Below are positions 10,158 through 20,394 of a DNA stretch of 64,000 nucleotides, in pieces. The first letter of the stretch is position 1; every line of letters begins with the position of its first letter. A model generated the notes under the pieces. It searched no databases, was not told the DNA's origin, and saw only the letters and a program-made list of their open reading frames with translations. A program made the position numbers and the translations under genes. This DNA comes from an uncultured Amylibacter sp. (GTDB lineage Bacteria > Pseudomonadota > Alphaproteobacteria > Rhodobacterales > Rhodobacteraceae): assembly GCA_943846615.1 (NCBI GenBank), contig OX044354.1:310001-374000 (forward strand). Reading direction: 5' to 3'.

Positions 10158-11381
10158 TTAAGCGGTGGTTTTCAGCCGACCCAGTTCGCAATGAGACCAA
10201 AGTTGGTCCATTGCTGATACCAATTCATCCACCATTTCCTGTGTGTGAACTGGTGACGGTGTGAAACGCAAACGTTCCGTTCCGCGCGGAACCGTTGGGA
10301 AGTTAATCGGTTGCACATAGATACCAAAATCATTTAGCAAGCGATCCGAAATCATTTTACATTTCACAGGGTCGCCAACGTGGATCGGAACAATATGGCT
10401 GCCGTGATCATCCAGCGGCAACCCTAATGCGCGAAAGCGCAATTTCAATTGCGCTGCAATTTCTTGATGCTTCTCACGAATTTCTGTGTTTGTTTTCAAG
10501 TGGCTAACGGATGCTGTTGCGGCAGCAGCCAATGATGGTGGCAAAGAGGAGGTGAAGATAAAGCCAGGTGCGTAGGATCGAATCGCGTCAACGAAACGTG
10601 CGCTGGATGCGATGTATCCGCCGATCACACCATAGGCCTTGGCCAATGTGCCGTTGAAAATATCAATGCGATCGGACAGGCCCAATTTTTCACACACACC
10701 AGCACCGCGTTCACCATACATGCCGACGGCATGCACTTCGTCGATATAAGTTAGGGCGTTAAATTCATCGGCCAGATCACAAATTTCCGCAATGGGGCCA
10801 AAATCACCATCCATGGAATAAATCGATTCAAACGCAATCACTTTGGGGCGGCTTGGATCAATGCTTTCCAACAATTCACGTAGATGCGCGATGTCATTGT
10901 GGCGAAAAATCTTCTTTTCACAATTACCGTGGCGAATCCCCTCGATCATCGAAGCGTGGTTCAATTCGTCTGATAGGATAACCAAATTCGGAAATAGCTT
11001 TGGCAATGCGGACAGCGTCGCCTCGTTTGCATTATAGGCCGAGGTAAACAAAAGCGCCGCCTCTTTACCGTGCAAATCCGCCAATTCGTTTTCAAGATTT
11101 TTGTGATAAACAGTATTGCCCGAAATATTGCGTGTGCCGCCGGAACCAACGCCAGCGGATTCGATTCCCGCCTTCATTGCTTCGATAACAACGTCATTTT
11201 GCCCCATACCCAGATAGTCATTTCCGCACCAAACCGTGATTTCGGTAAACTTGCCATCTGCATCGGTCCAGTTCGCCTTGGGGAAGCGTCCGTTGATCCG
11301 ACTGATGTCTTGGAATACGCGATAGCGGCCCTCTTCGTGAAGGGCATCCAGCGCTTTGTCGATCTGACTATCGTAGTTCAT
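10158..11381 (-). CDS. hemA: 5-aminolevulinate synthase
   Basis: PLP enzyme that condenses glycine and succinyl-CoA to 5-aminolevulinate, the C4 entry to haem and siroheme typical of alphaproteobacteria. The 407 residues contain the active-site lysine K248 in [11 protein letters not shown], the cofactor-binding YIDEVHAVG, and [13 protein letters not shown] at the N-terminus. It is preceded by a MarR-type regulator on the same strand. The siroheme gene cysG encoded at 14.7 kb uses its downstream product. Confidence 0.97.
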   Translation of the reverse strand: MNYDSQIDKALDALHEEGRYRVFQDISRINGRFPKANWTDADGKFTEITVWCGNDYLGMGQNDVVIEAMKAGIESAGVGSGGTRNISGNTVYHKNLENELADLHGKEAALLFTSAYNANEATLSALPKLFPNLVILSDELNHASMIEGIRHGNCEKKIFRHNDIAHLRELLESIDPSRPKVIAFESIYSMDGDFGPIAEICDLADEFNALTYIDEVHAVGMYGERGAGVCEKLGLSDRIDIFNGTLAKAYGVIGGYIASSARFVDAIRSYAPGFIFTSSLPPSLAAAATASVSHLKTNTEIREKHQEIAAQLKLRFRALGLPLDDHGSHIVPIHVGDPVKCKMISDRLLNDFGIYVQPINFPTVPRGTERLRFTPSPVHTQEMVDELVSAMDQLWSHCELGRLKTTA

Positions 11382-11463
11382 TGTGTGTTCCGCAATTGTA
11401 TTAGTTTCATAAATAAACTATTTTATCGCAAAAATTAAGCCCCAAAACGCCGCAGGTTATAAC

Positions 11464-11973
11464 CTAGTAAATATAGCGGATTTGATCGCCCCAGTAACGC
11501 TCAACACGATGTAACGCGCCATTGATTTCCTTCAATGTACCATCTTCCAAAACCGATCTGCGCAACATGCCTTCGGCGTGGCGCTCAAACAGTTCACCAA
11601 CGATTGTGCGCACTTCCAAACCCTTGGCCGTTAATTTTACACGCACCGCACGGCGATCAATTTCACAACGTTTGTGGTGCATATATCCAGATTCGACCAA
11701 TTTTTTCAAATTATACGAAACATTTGAACCCTGATAATACCCACGCGACTTCAACTCACCTGCGGTCACTTCGTTGTCGGAAATATTGAACAATAACAGC
11801 GCCTGAACTGAATTAATATCCAACAGACCTAAACGTTCAAATTCGTCTTTGATAACATCAAGCAACAGGCGATGCAGCCGTTCAACCATCGCCAATGTAT
11901 CCATATAATTGGTTAGAAAGTCACTTGGTTGGCTTTGCTCGGTCTTCGCTCCGATAGTTTCGTGAATACTCAT
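11464..11973 (-). CDS. MarR-family winged-helix transcriptional regulator
   Basis: The start at 11973 (MSIHETIG) is chosen because it has a GGAG ribosome binding site 8 nt upstream; two upstream ATGs lack one. The 169 residues contain a winged helix (about 60-130): VTAGELKSRGYYQGSNVSYN as the recognition part, then CEIDRRAVRVKLTAKG as the wing, which is the MarR pattern. It is conserved near hemA in several alphaproteobacteria. Ligand and targets cannot be told from the sequence. Confidence 0.85.
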   Translation of the reverse strand: MSIHETIGAKTEQSQPSDFLTNYMDTLAMVERLHRLLLDVIKDEFERLGLLDINSVQALLLFNISDNEVTAGELKSRGYYQGSNVSYNLKKLVESGYMHHKRCEIDRRAVRVKLTAKGLEVRTIVGELFERHAEGMLRRSVLEDGTLKEINGALHRVERYWGDQIRYIY

Positions 11974-12061
11974 TATTGTCTCCGCCATTTCTTTGATAAC
12001 CATGCTTTTGGGCTATAAATTCAAAGAAGCGGTTAAAATCGGCGGAGTATTAGATCGTATT

Positions 12062-12322
12062 TTATTTAGTTTTCATAAAATGCGCACGAATGCGTTCAAT
12101 TGCGTCGGCAATTTCAATCGGCACTTCGGATTGCCCAGAAACCCATTGATACAGGTCATGATCGTTTTCCGACATCATGATTTCATGCTCGTCCAATTCT
12201 GTCGCATTCAATTTCGCCATTTCCGTATCCGCAAATCGACCAAGGATTAAATCCATTTCCTTGATTCCACGGTGCCAAGAGCGCAAGCGCAGGCGTTTTA
12301 GTCTTGTTTCATGATCTTCCAT
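12062..12322 (-). CDS. sdhE: FAD assembly factor SdhE (succinate dehydrogenase assembly factor 2)
   Basis: 86 residues of the SdhE/Sdh5 family, which helps attach FAD covalently to the succinate dehydrogenase flavoprotein. The conserved segment is RLRLRSWHRGIKEMDLILG (about 10-28), which includes the RSxRG-type FAD-interaction motif in the form SWHRGIKE. It is followed by the helical ELDEHEIMMSENDHDLYQWV segment. It stands alone, divergent from the aminotransferase gene at 12435. Confidence 0.93.
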   Translation of the reverse strand: MEDHETRLKRLRLRSWHRGIKEMDLILGRFADTEMAKLNATELDEHEIMMSENDHDLYQWVSGQSEVPIEIADAIERIRAHFMKTK

Positions 12323-12410
12323 CGTACTCTCCTGCCTGCCTGTTAGGCGCTGAGATGCTAGAGGTCAATCCGAAAGCTGGCCTTGCGGGTCCGATGCAGT
12401 CTGATAATGA

Positions 12411-13637
<1,227 letters not shown>

Positions 13638-13682
13638 CATATTTTCAATTTACGTATTTCGAGATCGACGAGGAATCATATT

Positions 13683-14081
13683 ATGAACAAGCCCAGCAAC
13701 CTGTATTTTCGCACCAAAGATAACGGTGCCGCTGTGTTTCGTGTTGATATTGAGAACCGTCAAAAGCGTTTGGAATTACAGCCAATTGCGAATTTAAATC
13801 TGAATAAGGGCCAAATTAATCCACATTCAGAATATCCGCCAACTGCCGCAGAAATTGCCGAGATTGAGAGCTGGATTTTAGATCGCCAAGCCATTGTTGC
13901 TAGCCGCCAAACGGATGACATTCTACGATTAATAGACGAGTTGAATTCAACCGCACATTGGTTGCAAACCAAAGCGGATAATGACACGTTGGATGCGGTT
14001 GCCGACGACCTGTTATTGGCAATGCATGATTTACGTTCTGTCATCGTGAAACGTAAATCTGCACAGCTCACTAACCGCTAG
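13683..14081 (+). CDS. Conserved hypothetical protein downstream of aspartate aminotransferase
   Basis: 132 residues, soluble, with no signal peptide and no recognised domain. The N-terminus (NLYFRTKDNGAAVFRVD) looks beta-rich and the C-terminal half is helical (ESWILDRQAIVASRQTDDIL and following). A GAGGA site lies 8 nt upstream of the ATG, which supports translation. It ends 11 nt inside the converging Lrp gene. Function not recognised. Confidence 0.7.
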   Translation: MNKPSNLYFRTKDNGAAVFRVDIENRQKRLELQPIANLNLNKGQINPHSEYPPTAAEIAEIESWILDRQAIVASRQTDDILRLIDELNSTAHWLQTKADNDTLDAVADDLLLAMHDLRSVIVKRKSAQLTNR

Positions 14082-14544
14082 TATTCAATGACAAACGTTG
14101 TGTCGATTTAATTTCTTCCATCGACAATAGTGCAGTAACGTTGAAAATCTTCACTTCGCTGATCAAGGCCTGATAAAAAGCATCATATGCTTTGGCATTT
14201 TCAACGCGTACCTTCAGAATGTAATCGATGTCTCCGGCCAGACGATGCGCCTCAAGGACTTCGTCGCGTTCTAACAATGTGCTCAGGAATGCCTCTTGCC
14301 AAGATTGTTCATGTTCGGACGTACGCACAAGTACGAAAAAACACGCTTCTAAGCCCAGCTTATCGGAATCCAATATAACCGTCTGATGCTTAATCACACC
14401 CGTTTCGCGCAGCTTCTTAATCCGATTCCAAACGGGTGTCTTTGATGCGCCTACTTTCTTGGCGATATCATCCAATGATTGCGATGCATCGTCCTGTAGT
14501 TCCATCAAAATCTTACGATCTATGGTATCTAACGTGATTGCCAT
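14071..14544 (-). CDS. Lrp/AsnC-family transcriptional regulator
   Basis: The start at 14544 (MAITLDTIDRKIL) is preferred to one 11 codons upstream because GAGAGG precedes it and family members begin this way. The 157 residues contain the AsnC helix-turn-helix (about 5-55, DDASQSLDDIAKKVGASKTP, IKKLRETGVI) and the RAM effector domain (LAGDIDYILKVRVEN). It is divergent from the cysG-led sulfur cluster, the arrangement in which an Lrp protein usually controls the neighbouring sulfur genes (inference). Confidence 0.92.
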   Translation of the reverse strand: MAITLDTIDRKILMELQDDASQSLDDIAKKVGASKTPVWNRIKKLRETGVIKHQTVILDSDKLGLEACFFVLVRTSEHEQSWQEAFLSTLLERDEVLEAHRLAGDIDYILKVRVENAKAYDAFYQALISEVKIFNVTALLSMEEIKSTQRLSLNTSG

Positions 14545-14689
14545 TCCAACATTCCTCTCAAAACGAACTATTTTCACTCTTGCGCTTCTGATTACAGGAA
14601 ATATTCCTTAGTTTGCAAGAATTAATCCAAAATAATAGAATTTAATTCCCTTTGGTGCGATAAGGACGCTCGTTTTGAAAGGTTTTGCT

Positions 14690-15775
14690 ATGCGTCACTT
14701 CCCTATCTTCCTTGAACTCACCGCCAAGCGCGTTGTCGTGTCGGGTGCTGGTGAATGTGCTGTGGCGAAATTGCGGTTAATTCTGAAAACAGACGCGGAA
14801 ATTCATGTTTACGGTGTTTCACCCGCCGCCCAAGTGATCAAATGGGCATCAGAGCATAAAATCACATATATCCCACGCCCGCTGGGTCACAATGATGTTG
14901 GTGATGCGGTTTTGGTCTATGCGGCGAATGAAAACGACGCCTTGGATGCAGAGGTGGCAAAATTTGGCCGCAATGCGGGCGCGATTGTAAATATCGTCGA
15001 TAATCTGAACGACAGCGATTTCATCACCCCCGCAATCGTTGATCGCGCACCTGTAACCGTTGCAATCGGTACCGAAGGTGCTGCGCCCGTGTTGGCACGC
15101 AAGATCAAACAGCAATTAGAAGAGACATTACCAACATCTCTAGGAACCCTCGCCCGTATCGGCCAAGCATTTCGCGATCGCGCCAGCATTTTACCAATGG
15201 GACGCAAGCGTCGTGAATTTTGGTCTGAATTCTACTTTAAAAAGGGGCCGAATGCATTGGCTATAGGCGGACGTCACGCGGTGCAGAAACTGTTGAACCA
15301 ATTATTGAATGAAACGGTAAACAAACCTGATGACCTCGGGCGCGTTCATTTCATGGGTGCGGGCACTGGTGATCCGGAATTGCTGACACTTAAGGCACGC
15401 AATATTTTACACGAGGCCGATGTCATCATCCACGATCCATCTGTGCCAGCCGAAATATTGGAATTGGTACGCCGCGAGGCGATTTTGCATGCTTCAGTAA
15501 CGAAAGAAACCGCCATTATCGCGAAAGAGCACACCCAAAAAGGCGAACAAGTCGTTCGTTTGGTGCATGGTGATTTGGCGCAAAACAAGGCCGTTCGCCA
15601 TGAGATCACCGATCTGTCGACCTTTGACATACCCTATGAAATCATTCGCGGCATCCCTATTGAACCTGCGTTGCAGGTCTTTGATCAACAAATACCACGT
15701 CGCATAATGCCAAACGCTGGCATCTACACAAAGCAAACGAAACACAACTATATCAATGAAATGGCAGGTTCTTAA
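14690..15775 (+). CDS. cysG: Siroheme synthase CysG with truncated methyltransferase domain
   Basis: The N-terminal ~200 residues match the precorrin-2 dehydrogenase/sirohydrochlorin ferrochelatase half: GAGECAVAKL for NAD at about 19, and the linker RRFW-like RREFWSEFY. Residues ~217-340 begin like uroporphyrinogen-III methyltransferase (FMGAGTGDPELLTLKA) but stop after ~125 residues instead of ~240. The conserved VRLKGGDPFVFGRG block is replaced by VRLVHGDLAQNKAV, and the later SAM-binding part is missing. Total length is 361 aa against about 460 for full CysG. Methylation of uroporphyrinogen III is therefore doubtful here and may need a separate enzyme. The ATG at 14690 has an AAAGG site. 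It is the first gene of the sulfite-reduction cluster, where siroheme is the cofactor. Confidence 0.85.
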   Translation: MRHFPIFLELTAKRVVVSGAGECAVAKLRLILKTDAEIHVYGVSPAAQVIKWASEHKITYIPRPLGHNDVGDAVLVYAANENDALDAEVAKFGRNAGAIVNIVDNLNDSDFITPAIVDRAPVTVAIGTEGAAPVLARKIKQQLEETLPTSLGTLARIGQAFRDRASILPMGRKRREFWSEFYFKKGPNALAIGGRHAVQKLLNQLLNETVNKPDDLGRVHFMGAGTGDPELLTLKARNILHEADVIIHDPSVPAEILELVRREAILHASVTKETAIIAKEHTQKGEQVVRLVHGDLAQNKAVRHEITDLSTFDIPYEIIRGIPIEPALQVFDQQIPRRIMPNAGIYTKQTKHNYINEMAGS

Positions 15776-16080
15776 TGGCGCGCGCATTTACCCCCAAAGT
15801 TTTAACCGCAAACCGCCTGTTGGAAGGTGATGTTGTCTATCTTGGCCATGATGACGCATGGGTTTTACACCACCGCGATGCGGTTTTGTTTACCGATGAA
15901 ACTTTGGCAAACGATGCCTTGGCTGTTGCGAATACGCAACCTGACGTGCTGGTTGGCGCATATTTAGCAAATGCAGAAATGCAAAACGGCCACCCTGCAC
16001 CAACCCATTTTCGCGAAGAGTTTCGCACACGCGGCCCATCAAATTACGCCCACGGCAAACAGGAGAGCATCGATGTATAG
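15775..16080 (+). CDS. DUF2849 protein of the sulfite reductase operon
   Basis: 101 residues. It starts on the last base of the cysG stop codon (TAATG) and overlaps the next gene, so it is tightly coupled. The start KVLTANRLLEGDVVYL and the later ADNEAL-like segment (DETLANDALAVANTQPD) fit DUF2849, a small alphaproteobacterial family found almost only between cysG and the sulfite reductase gene. The biochemical role is unknown; context suggests sulfite reduction or its maturation. Confidence 0.85.
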   Translation: MARAFTPKVLTANRLLEGDVVYLGHDDAWVLHHRDAVLFTDETLANDALAVANTQPDVLVGAYLANAEMQNGHPAPTHFREEFRTRGPSNYAHGKQESIDV

Positions 16081-17740
16081 CTACAATCAGTTCGACAAAG
16101 CGTTCAACCAAACACGCGTTGATCAATTCCGCCAACAGGTGGCACGCCGTATCGACGGATCATTGACCGAGGATGAGTTCAAGCCATTGCGCCTGATGAA
16201 CGGCCTGTACCTGCAATTGCACGCCTATATGTTACGCGTGGCTATCCCCTATGGCACATTGCGCTCGGCGCAGATGGATCAATTGGCGATGATTGCGGAT
16301 AAATATGACCGCGGTTATGGGCATTTCACGACACGTCAAAACATCCAATATAATTGGCCACAATTACAGGATATTCCCGATATCCTGCAGGATTTGGCTG
16401 ATGTGGAAATGCACGCCATTCAAACATCGGGCAACTGTATTCGTAACGTAACAGCGGATCATTTCGCTGGCGCCAGCGCCGACGAAATCGAAGATCCGCG
16501 TCCCACGGCCGAGTTATTGCGTCAATGGTCAACGGATCATCCCGAATTCGCATTTCTGGGCCGTAAATTCAAAATCGCCATCACAGGCGCACCAAATGAT
16601 CGCGCCGTGACCAAGGCGCATGACATTGGTCTGCGTATGGTGCGTAACGAGGCTGGTGATGCTGGTTACGAAGTGATTGTTGGTGGTGGCCTTGGCCGCA
16701 CGCCGATGATTGGTAAGGTATTGCGCGCATTTCTCCCGCGTGCAGACCTTCTGCCGTATTTGGAATCTGTGATGCAGGTTTATAATGTGCTGGGTCGTCG
16801 CGACAATAAGTATAAGGCGCGGATCAAAATCACGGTGCATGAAAACGGCATCGAAAAAATTCGCGAGTTGGTTGAGGAACGTTTTGTCATTCAACGCGCT
16901 GCCTTTGGTGGTTTTGACCAAGAGCTGTTGAAGGATTTGGAAGCAGCATTTGCACCACCTGAGTTCATTTCAGCGCCTTTGGATGCTTATGAAGCGGCAT
17001 ATAAAACCGATCCTGCGTTTCGTTCGTTCGTGGATACCAACCTGTCGGCACATAAAAACGACGAATACGCGATCATTTCGATTTCGATCAAAAAGCATGG
17101 TCAAACGCCAGGTGATGCGACATCTGACCAGATGCGTACGATGGCGGAATTGGCACGAAAATATGCCCATGATGAATTGCGTATTAGTCATGAGCAAAAC
17201 GTGATTTTGCCACATGTTCACAAAAGTCACCTGTATATAATTTATCAGGAACTAAAGGCCGTTGAACTGGCGACCGCGAATATTGGTTTGATTTCGGATA
17301 TCATCGCCTGCCCCGGTATGGATTACTGTGCCTTGGCGACCGCGCGTTCGATCCCGATTGCCCAACAGATCGCCACGCGGTTTGATGAATTGAAGTTGGA
17401 AAACGATATTGGCCCGCTGAAGATTAAGATTTCTGGCTGTATCAATGCCTGTGGTCACCACCATGTGGGGCACATTGGTATCCTTGGGTTGGATCGTGCG
17501 GGCGTGGAAAACTATCAGATCACACTGGGTGGTGATGGTAGCCAAGACGCCAATATCGGCGAACGTGCGGGCCCTGGGTTTTCATATGATGAAATCATTC
17601 CCGCCGTGGAACGCATTATCATGGCCTACCTTGATCTACGCACGGATGCGAATGAAACATTCTTGGACGCATATAAACGAATGGGTGCAGAACCATTTAA
17701 ACTGGCCCTTTATCCACCAGCAAAGGTTGCAGCAGAATAG
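16073..17740 (+). CDS. cysI: Assimilatory sulfite (nitrite) reductase haemoprotein
   Basis: Reduces sulfite to sulfide with six electrons using siroheme and a [4Fe-4S] cluster. The start at 16073 has an AGGAGA site and gives 555 residues, a normal length. The cluster/siroheme ligands are C413 and C419 (CPGMDYC) and C456 and C460 (CINAC). The N-terminal parachute region includes GHFTTRQNIQYNW. The family also contains nitrite reductases; the neighbours cysG, cysH, DUF934 and fpr make sulfite the likely substrate. The start overlaps the DUF2849 gene by 8 nt. Confidence 0.93.
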   Translation: MYSYNQFDKAFNQTRVDQFRQQVARRIDGSLTEDEFKPLRLMNGLYLQLHAYMLRVAIPYGTLRSAQMDQLAMIADKYDRGYGHFTTRQNIQYNWPQLQDIPDILQDLADVEMHAIQTSGNCIRNVTADHFAGASADEIEDPRPTAELLRQWSTDHPEFAFLGRKFKIAITGAPNDRAVTKAHDIGLRMVRNEAGDAGYEVIVGGGLGRTPMIGKVLRAFLPRADLLPYLESVMQVYNVLGRRDNKYKARIKITVHENGIEKIRELVEERFVIQRAAFGGFDQELLKDLEAAFAPPEFISAPLDAYEAAYKTDPAFRSFVDTNLSAHKNDEYAIISISIKKHGQTPGDATSDQMRTMAELARKYAHDELRISHEQNVILPHVHKSHLYIIYQELKAVELATANIGLISDIIACPGMDYCALATARSIPIAQQIATRFDELKLENDIGPLKIKISGCINACGHHHVGHIGILGLDRAGVENYQITLGGDGSQDANIGERAGPGFSYDEIIPAVERIIMAYLDLRTDANETFLDAYKRMGAEPFKLALYPPAKVAAE

Positions 17741-18496
17741 ATGCCATTTGAAGCTTTTCAAAATTCCGTTGCAGATCGTGTTCGCGATTTAAACCAACAG
17801 TATCGCCACCACGCGGCGATACCAGTTTTAACCCATGCCTTAAACGACCCGCTGATTGGGCGGGTCGCAATGGTATCATCGTTCGGTGCGGAATCCGTTG
17901 TGTTGTTGCATATGATTTCGCTGATTGATCGCACGACACCGATTGTGTTTATCGACACCGAAATGCTGTTCCCAGAAACGTTGGCCTATCAAACACAGGT
18001 AGCGGAAACATTGGGCCTTACTGATGTGCGCCGTATCACTGCATCAACCGATGCAATCAAGGCGGGTGACCCATTTTCACGTTTGCATTTGGCCGACACA
18101 AGCGCATGCTGTGATCTGCGTAAGGCACAACCATTGCAAAACGCATTGGGTGATTTTGATGCGTGGATTACTGGGCGCAAACGCTTTCAGGCGGGCACCC
18201 GTCAGGCGTTGAATTTGTTTGAAAACGAAGATGACATTCGGATCAAGATAAACCCATTGGCCCATTGGCGCCGCGAGGATTTGCAAGAATACATAATCAA
18301 TAACCGCCTACCCCAACACCCATTGGTGGCACAGGGCTACCCCTCGATCGGTTGTTCACCAACCACATGTACATCCAAAGTTGCCAAGGGCGACGATCCC
18401 CGCGCTGGCCGCTGGTCAGGCAGTGAAAAAACAGAATGCGGCATCCATTTTGGCCGTAACGGCGCAACGCGCGCGACAGAAGGAAACGAATTATGA
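17741..18496 (+). CDS. cysH: Phosphoadenylyl/adenylyl-sulfate reductase
   Basis: Reduces (P)APS to sulfite with thioredoxin. The 251 residues contain the SSFGAESV P-loop-like motif (46-53) and the catalytic cysteine C233 in KTECGIHF. The CC pair (C123-C124, ACCDLRKAQP) points to the iron-sulfur type that can use APS. The second cluster pair is C205 and C210 (GCSPTTC), a CX4C spacing where CX2C is usual. It starts on the base after the sulfite reductase stop and overlaps the DUF934 gene by 4 nt. Confidence 0.93.
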   Translation: MPFEAFQNSVADRVRDLNQQYRHHAAIPVLTHALNDPLIGRVAMVSSFGAESVVLLHMISLIDRTTPIVFIDTEMLFPETLAYQTQVAETLGLTDVRRITASTDAIKAGDPFSRLHLADTSACCDLRKAQPLQNALGDFDAWITGRKRFQAGTRQALNLFENEDDIRIKINPLAHWRREDLQEYIINNRLPQHPLVAQGYPSIGCSPTTCTSKVAKGDDPRAGRWSGSEKTECGIHFGRNGATRATEGNEL

Positions 18497-18924
18497 GTGT
18501 TATTGTAACGGACGCAGGTTTTACTGCAGATGAATGGACGGATGGATTTCAGGCTTGGGACGATACCAACCTGACCCGCTCGCCCCGCGAAGGTGGTTAT
18601 GCAATTGATATGGCAAACACAGCAAATCCAGACAATCTGGTGCCGTTCTTTGCAGAGGCCGCGATGATCCGTATCGCATTCCCCAGTTCCGCAGATGGGC
18701 GCGGTTTCACATTGGCGCGTCATTTGCGTCTGTTGGGTTATACGGGACGCCTACGTGCCTATGGTCATGTTTTGGCCGATCAATACGCAATGGCACGTCG
18801 CTGTGGTTTCGACGAAATCGAAATCAGCGATGACATGGCCGCCCGTCAACCCGCCGAACAATGGCTATTTCGTGCTGACTGGCAGGAACACGGTTATCTG
18901 AACCGTCTGAAACAACCTGCCTAA
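18493..18924 (+). CDS. DUF934 family protein of sulfur assimilation
   Basis: 143 residues. It starts at ATGA overlapping the cysH stop. The segment IRIAFPSSADGRGFTLARHL followed by LRLLGYTGRLRAYGHVLADQ is the DUF934 core. The family is regularly found beside sulfite reductase genes in proteobacteria; proposed roles in sulfite reductase function are not established. No cofactor motif is visible. Confidence 0.88.
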   Translation: MSVIVTDAGFTADEWTDGFQAWDDTNLTRSPREGGYAIDMANTANPDNLVPFFAEAAMIRIAFPSSADGRGFTLARHLRLLGYTGRLRAYGHVLADQYAMARRCGFDEIEISDDMAARQPAEQWLFRADWQEHGYLNRLKQPA

Positions 18925-18977
18925 GATCAATCTGGATATCCGATCAAAATTCCCTTATCCCTCCAAGGACAAATAAA

Positions 18978-19784
18978 ATGAACGAGCATTCTCCTGTGAC
19001 CAAACCAACACCCGTCCTGCCCGACGCCCAAACCGTAACAGCCGTAACACATTACACGGATCGTCTGTTTTCCTTCCGCCTAACGCGCCCGCGTTCCTTG
19101 CGCTTTCGCTCTGGCGAATTCGTGATGATCGGACTAATGGGTGACAACGGCAAACCGTTGTTGCGCGCCTATTCCATCGCATCGCCTAGCTGGGACGAAG
19201 AGTTAGAGTTCTACTCTATCAAAGTCCAAGACGGGCCTCTGACATCCAAATTGCAAAACATCCAAATCGGCGACGAAGTGATCGTACGCCCTAAACCCGT
19301 GGGCACATTGGTGCTGGACGCGTTGCTACCTGCCAAACGCATGTATTTCATCGCAACGGGTACGGGCATCGCCCCATTCGCATCCCTAATGCGCGATCCT
19401 GATCTGTATGAACGTTACGACGAAGTCATTATGTGTCACACGTGTCGCGATGTTGCAGAATTAAAATACGGTGCCGATTTGGTAAACGGTTTGGCCGATG
19501 ATCCGCTGATCGGTGAATTTGTAGGTGACAAATTGAAATACTATCCAACGACAACGCGTGAAGACAGCCCGAAGATGGGACGCATCACCACCCTAATGAC
19601 AGATGGTACACTAGCCGCTGATCTGAACCTGCCACCATTGAATCCTGAAACGGATCGCCTGATGGTCTGCGGATCAATGGGCCTGAACAACGACATCAAA
19701 GAAATCTGCGAAGCCGCAGGCATGGAGGAAGGTTCAAACTCTTCCCCTGCACATTATGTTGTTGAAAAAGCATTTGTTGGCTAA
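18978..19784 (+). CDS. fpr: Ferredoxin-NADP(+) reductase
   Basis: 268-residue bacterial FNR that moves electrons between NADPH and ferredoxin, here probably feeding the sulfite reductase. The FAD motif is RAYS (63-66, LLRAYSIASP) and the nucleotide-binding motif is TGTGIAPF (127-134). The C-terminus ends in HYVVEKAFVG, typical of the Rhodobacter-type subclass. It lies 53 nt after the DUF934 gene, with AGGACA upstream of the ATG. It is the last gene of the cluster. Confidence 0.94.
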   Translation: MNEHSPVTKPTPVLPDAQTVTAVTHYTDRLFSFRLTRPRSLRFRSGEFVMIGLMGDNGKPLLRAYSIASPSWDEELEFYSIKVQDGPLTSKLQNIQIGDEVIVRPKPVGTLVLDALLPAKRMYFIATGTGIAPFASLMRDPDLYERYDEVIMCHTCRDVAELKYGADLVNGLADDPLIGEFVGDKLKYYPTTTREDSPKMGRITTLMTDGTLAADLNLPPLNPETDRLMVCGSMGLNNDIKEICEAAGMEEGSNSSPAHYVVEKAFVG

Positions 19785-20092
19785 CAACGATACCAATTCT
19801 GGGTGGCGTTTGTAATAATTCGCCGCCCAGCCCCAGCTCCCCCTTAAAATCCGCAACTTTTTCACGGTACTGTTCACGGCAGCGCTATCTATGTTTCGCG
19901 TCCTGACATTGGTGCGAAAAATTAACCCAATAAATTAAGGGGTTCCTTAACCAATTGTTACAATTGATAAACTGAAAGTCAGCTCACACGGACGTTATTG
20001 GCCTGTTACCAATTCGATTTGCTATCACTTCCATATCGCAAAGACGCGGTTCGAAATTATCGACTTAACTTAATTCCAAAAGGGAACACATC
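19785..20092 (+). promoter_or_regulatory. Upstream regulatory region of the buf operon
   Basis: 308 nt without a gene. It holds the possible fpr terminator and a 17-nt segment identical to one upstream of cspA (19928-19944). It also contains a perfect 7-1-7 palindrome CAATTGT-T-ACAATTG at 19952-19966, which could be a repressor site. A purine-rich AAAAGGGAACAC lies just before the bufA ATG. No clear sigma-70 promoter could be fixed by eye. Confidence 0.5.
19800..19829 (+). terminator. Possible hairpin terminator after fpr
   Basis: A 9-bp stem (TGGGTGGCG with CGCCGCCCA, one G-T pair) with a 12-nt loop lies 16 nt after the fpr stop. It has no clear T-run, so termination is uncertain. Confidence 0.4.
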
Positions 20093-20392
20093 ATGTCAAA
20101 CTCAGTAAAAACACTTACAATCGCGGCTGCAGTTGCAACAGCAGCAGCATCAATGGCAACAACTGCATCAGCAGCTAACGTAAAATGCTACGGCGTTGCA
20201 TTGGCGGGCGAAAACGGTTGTGCGGCTGGCCCAGGTACATCATGTGCTGGTTCTTCAACAGTAGATTACCAAGGTAACGCATGGAAAATCGTTGCTGAAG
20301 GTACATGTGCAACAATGGAATTGCCAGCGGCTGCAGACGGCTCAATGCGCAAGGGTTCATTGGAAGCTTTGGATCGCGACTTGCCAGCATAA
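20093..20392 (+). CDS. bufA: Bufferin-type RiPP metallophore precursor (DUF2282)
   Basis: 99 residues. The Sec signal peptide is long and Ala/Thr-rich (1-28, cleavage near ASA-AN). The mature part has four cysteines, C32, C43, C51 and C72, in the DUF2282 pattern [20 protein letters not shown] and EGTC. In the characterised Caulobacter bufferins, such cysteines are turned into thiooxazoles by the DUF692 enzyme BufB with its DUF2063 partner BufC, and the product binds copper in the periplasm. The next genes encode exactly those partners. A stable hairpin directly follows the gene. The metal bound here is not known. Confidence 0.9.
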   Translation: MSNSVKTLTIAAAVATAAASMATTASAANVKCYGVALAGENGCAAGPGTSCAGSSTVDYQGNAWKIVAEGTCATMELPAAADGSMRKGSLEALDRDLPA

Positions 20393-20394
20393 TA

